From JAAYCI01 sp964370165 (GTDB lineage: Bacteria; Bacillota; Clostridia; Oscillospirales; Ruminococcaceae): DNA of 14,802 nt. Positions 12,933 through 14,802 of the stretch are shown piece by piece (the stretch's first letter is position 1; every line of letters begins with the position of its first letter). A model generated the notes under the pieces. The model did not search any database and had not been told where the DNA came from. It saw only the letters and a list, made by a program, of their open reading frames with translations. Location: the NCBI GenBank assembly GCA_964370165.1, contig CAYJIG010000052.1:1-14802 (forward strand), read 5' to 3'. The translations under genes were made by a program, and so were the position numbers.

Positions 12933-13090
12933 TCCACAAAGCCCACTTATCTTAAAATAATCATACTTTAATGGCCCTTAACTCACAAACACGGTATTTC
13001 TTTATCATTTTATCGGTATATATGCCTCAATTTATCAAAATTAATATACAACTTATACTTTTCTATATTTTCTTTTGTGTTTGAATGCGT
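12933..13090. other. AT-rich intergenic stretch between the SIS gene and rpiB
   Basis: The gap between the two divergent genes is 345 nt. Besides the SIS promoter and leader hairpin and the possible rpiB -10, I see only AT-rich sequence with no open frame, hairpin or RNA motif that I can support. Confidence 0.6.
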
Positions 13091-13096
13091 TATAAT
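13091..13096 (+). promoter_or_regulatory. Possible -10 of rpiB
   Basis: Perfect TATAAT about 70 nt before the rpiB ATG, but without a good -35 at 16-18 nt upstream. It shares the decamer GCGTTATAAT with the promoter region of the two-component operon. Confidence 0.4.
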
Positions 13097-13167
13097 AAAT
13101 TTTATGGATATATTCACCCCTAATTTAAAAAAGGTGAAAATCAACATCAAATCAGAGGAGAGATATC

Positions 13168-13617
13168 ATGAAAATTGCCATTGGTAGTGACCACGCAGGA
13201 TACGCCCTGAAAGATCGACTAAAAGAACACATGCAAGAAAAAGGCCTTGAAGTTATTGATTGTGGTGGTTTTGCCCCGGAAGAAATCCACTATCCCGTTA
13301 TTGGTGAAAAAGTAGCTCGTATGGTAGTAGACGGCGAGGTTACTTATGGTATTTTAATTTGCGGTACCGGCGTTGGTATTTCTCTGGCCGCTAATAAAGT
13401 TCCCGGCATCCGTTGTGTTGTATGTAGCGAGCCTTATTCTGCTAAGCTAGCTCGTCAGCACAACGATGCAAACATGTTGTCCATGGGCGCACGTGTTATT
13501 GGCTCTGAGCTCGCTGTTATGATATTAGACGAGTTTTTAGCCGCCGAGCACGAAGGTGGAAATCATCCTATTCGTGTAGCCATGATTAAAGATATCGAAA
13601 CAAAATATAACAAATAA
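13168..13617 (+). CDS. rpiB: Ribose-5-phosphate isomerase B (RpiB/LacAB family)
   Basis: Interconverts ribose 5-phosphate and ribulose 5-phosphate in the pentose phosphate pathway, as a cytosolic enzyme. The 149 residues match the family length. GSDHAGYALK (6-15), ICGTGVGIS (64-72) with the catalytic Cys65, and ARQHNDANMLSMGARVIG (95-112) with His98 are all present. The cysteine in the CGTGVG loop fits RpiB. Allose-6-phosphate isomerase activity is known for some relatives, and galactose-6-phosphate isomerase subunits share the fold, so the exact sugar is an inference. The ATG follows AGAGGAGAG. It is alone between a divergent SIS gene and the convergent argS. Confidence 0.93.
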   Translation: MKIAIGSDHAGYALKDRLKEHMQEKGLEVIDCGGFAPEEIHYPVIGEKVARMVVDGEVTYGILICGTGVGISLAANKVPGIRCVVCSEPYSAKLARQHNDANMLSMGARVIGSELAVMILDEFLAAEHEGGNHPIRVAMIKDIETKYNK

Positions 13618-13648
13618 GTTCATATCATTTTTTATTAATACATAGCAA

Positions 13649-13692
13649 AAAACCTCTTGTGTAAGGCGAGCTCAGCCTTTGCAAGAGGTTTT
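13649..13692. terminator. Bidirectional terminator between rpiB and argS
   Basis: AAAACCTCTTG (13649-13659) pairs with CAAGAGGTTTT (13682-13692), and inside it AAGGC (13663-13667) pairs with GCCTT (13675-13679). On minus it is followed by TTTTTT, on plus by TTTTGTTTAT. Confidence 0.88.
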
Positions 13693-13716
13693 GTTTATAC
13701 ATAGTTATATCGATTA

Positions 13717-14802
13717 TCACATTTTATCCGGAACGGTAATGTTCATCATTCTCAGCCCGTTTTTCAGTACATTCTTTGTGGCGATGGCCAGTGCAAGTCG
13801 AGCTTGAAGCAGGCCTTCTTCTTCACCTTTGATGTGGCATGCACTATAAAACCTATGGAAAGCCATGGCAACTTCCATCAAATAGCGAGTGATACGAGAT
13901 GGGTTTCGGCTTTGGGCCGCTTTGGTGATTTCGCCCGGGAAAGCCGCAACTGCACGAATAAGGCTGCGTTCTTCGGCGGTGCTTAATTTGTCCGTGTTAG
14001 CAAAAGCTGTTACTTGCGCAAAACTCGTGCCTTCCTCTTCCATTTTACGCAAAATAGACATTACCCGTGCATGGGCATACTGCACATAGTAAACAGGGTT
14101 ATCGCTGTCTTGAGCCGAGGCCAGGTCTAAATCAAAATCAATAGTGCTACCCGGCTCTCTCATGTTGAAGAAAAAGCGTGCAGAATCTATAGGCACTTCT
14201 TCCAACAAGTCCACCAGTGTTATTGCTTTGCCTGTGCGTTTCGACATACGTACCGGCGCGCCGTCACGTATCAAGTTCACCATTTGGAACAGCACCACAT
14301 CAAACTTGCTACCGTCTTCGCCAACAGCGTCCAGCGCCGCTTTCATGCGCGCCACATGGCCGTGATGATCTGCACCCCACGCATCTATCAAAGTGGTAAA
14401 CCCACGCTTGAACTTATCTACATGGTATGCAATATCGGCGGCAAAATATGTAGGGAAACCATTTGCACGAATAAGTACTTCGTCTTTTTCTTCTTCGTTT
14501 TCAGTCTTGTACCAAATCGCCCCATCTTTTTCGTATGTATATCCACGCTGGCCCAGGCGCTGTACCACTTCTTCTACAGCACCACTTTCATATAGGCTAC
14601 TTTCTCTAAACCATGTGTCATACTCCACACGATATGCGGCAAGGTTATTTTTCATCGCCTCGATATTCAGCGGTAGTGCATACTCCACCAGCGCATTTTG
14701 CAGCTCTTCTTGCGACTTGCCGTTATACGCATCTTTGTTTATTTCAAGAAACGCCTTTGCGTGCATTTTAATGTCTTCGCCTTGATATCCATCTTCCGGG
14801 AA
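13717..14802 (-). CDS. argS: Arginyl-tRNA synthetase, 5' end beyond right edge
   Basis: Class I synthetase that charges tRNA-Arg. The visible 361 residues are the C-terminal part of an enzyme usually about 550-600 long. An internal ATG at 14766 is not the start: the frame stays open to the edge and encodes FPEDGYQGEDIK, which belongs to the catalytic domain. WGADHHGHVARMKAAL, then the KMSKS-loop equivalent RMSKRTGK, then the tRNA-anticodon-binding DALR domain with YVQYAHAR and the C-terminal ITVPDKM are all typical of ArgS. The gene ends at a TGA followed by the shared terminator. Its promoter and start lie outside the window. Confidence 0.95.
   Translation of the reverse strand, partial: FPEDGYQGEDIKMHAKAFLEINKDAYNGKSQEELQNALVEYALPLNIEAMKNNLAAYRVEYDTWFRESSLYESGAVEEVVQRLGQRGYTYEKDGAIWYKTENEEEKDEVLIRANGFPTYFAADIAYHVDKFKRGFTTLIDAWGADHHGHVARMKAALDAVGEDGSKFDVVLFQMVNLIRDGAPVRMSKRTGKAITLVDLLEEVPIDSARFFFNMREPGSTIDFDLDLASAQDSDNPVYYVQYAHARVMSILRKMEEEGTSFAQVTAFANTDKLSTAEERSLIRAVAAFPGEITKAAQSRNPSRITRYLMEVAMAFHRFYSACHIKGEEEGLLQARLALAIATKNVLKNGLRMMNITVPDKM

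Noticed and set aside
14767..14802. argS beginning at the ATG at 14766
   Set aside because: The frame continues to the right edge and encodes typical synthetase residues; the protein would also lack its whole catalytic N-terminal half.
1..14802. CRISPR arrays, tRNA genes, insertion sequences, prophage or defence genes
   Set aside because: No spaced direct repeat series, no cloverleaf and no transposase or integrase motifs were seen on either strand.

Overview
The window looks like the chromosome of a low-GC Gram-positive bacterium of the class Clostridia, possibly an uncultured gut Oscillospiraceae/Ruminococcaceae-type lineage. The reasons are strong AGGAGG-type ribosome binding sites, textbook sigma-A promoters, many intrinsic terminators, a type 3 (archaeal-like) prolyl-tRNA synthetase, a DUF1846 protein, a DegV-family protein, and a divergent PurA of the kind I associate with Clostridia. 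The assignment is an inference from gene types; there is no rRNA here to confirm it. I see no phage, transposase, integrase, CRISPR array or tRNA.

Layout: (1) 1-2724, minus strand: a DUF1846 gene whose 3' end runs off the left edge, and purA, each with its own promoter and with a terminator between them. (2) 2725-4983, plus strand: acpP, then a compact, highly structured non-coding segment (about 3293-3484) flanked by two nearly identical hairpins, then proS with its own promoter. (3) 5052-7741, minus strand: a small conserved-looking 81-residue protein of unknown function, a DUF6311-type multi-spanning membrane protein, and a glyoxalase-fold (VOC) protein. (4) 7876-9628, convergent pair: a DegV-family fatty-acid-binding protein (+) and a membrane-anchored glycerophosphodiester phosphodiesterase (-); the hairpin between them lies inside the end of the second gene. 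(5) 9811-12067, plus strand: a two-component system (OmpR-type regulator and HAMP histidine kinase). (6) 12124-14802: a SIS-domain sugar-phosphate-binding protein (-), a divergent RpiB-type sugar phosphate isomerase (+), and argS (-), whose 5' end runs off the right edge.

Most genes appear to be single transcription units with their own promoter; the only clear operon is the two-component pair. Convergent neighbours share bidirectional terminators (5003-5039, 8769-8792, 12064-12103, 13649-13692). Themes are housekeeping: purine synthesis (purA), fatty acid and lipid handling (acpP, DegV, phosphodiesterase), aminoacylation (proS, argS) and sugar phosphate metabolism (SIS protein, rpiB).

The most interesting item is the acpP-proS intergenic segment. 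A 10-bp closing helix encloses at least four more helices. A perfect extended -10 promoter sits inside the acpP terminator hairpin, and a second copy of that hairpin ends the segment just before the proS promoter. This is best read as an independent structured small RNA; from memory it recalls the raiA-class RNAs of Clostridia, which I could not verify.
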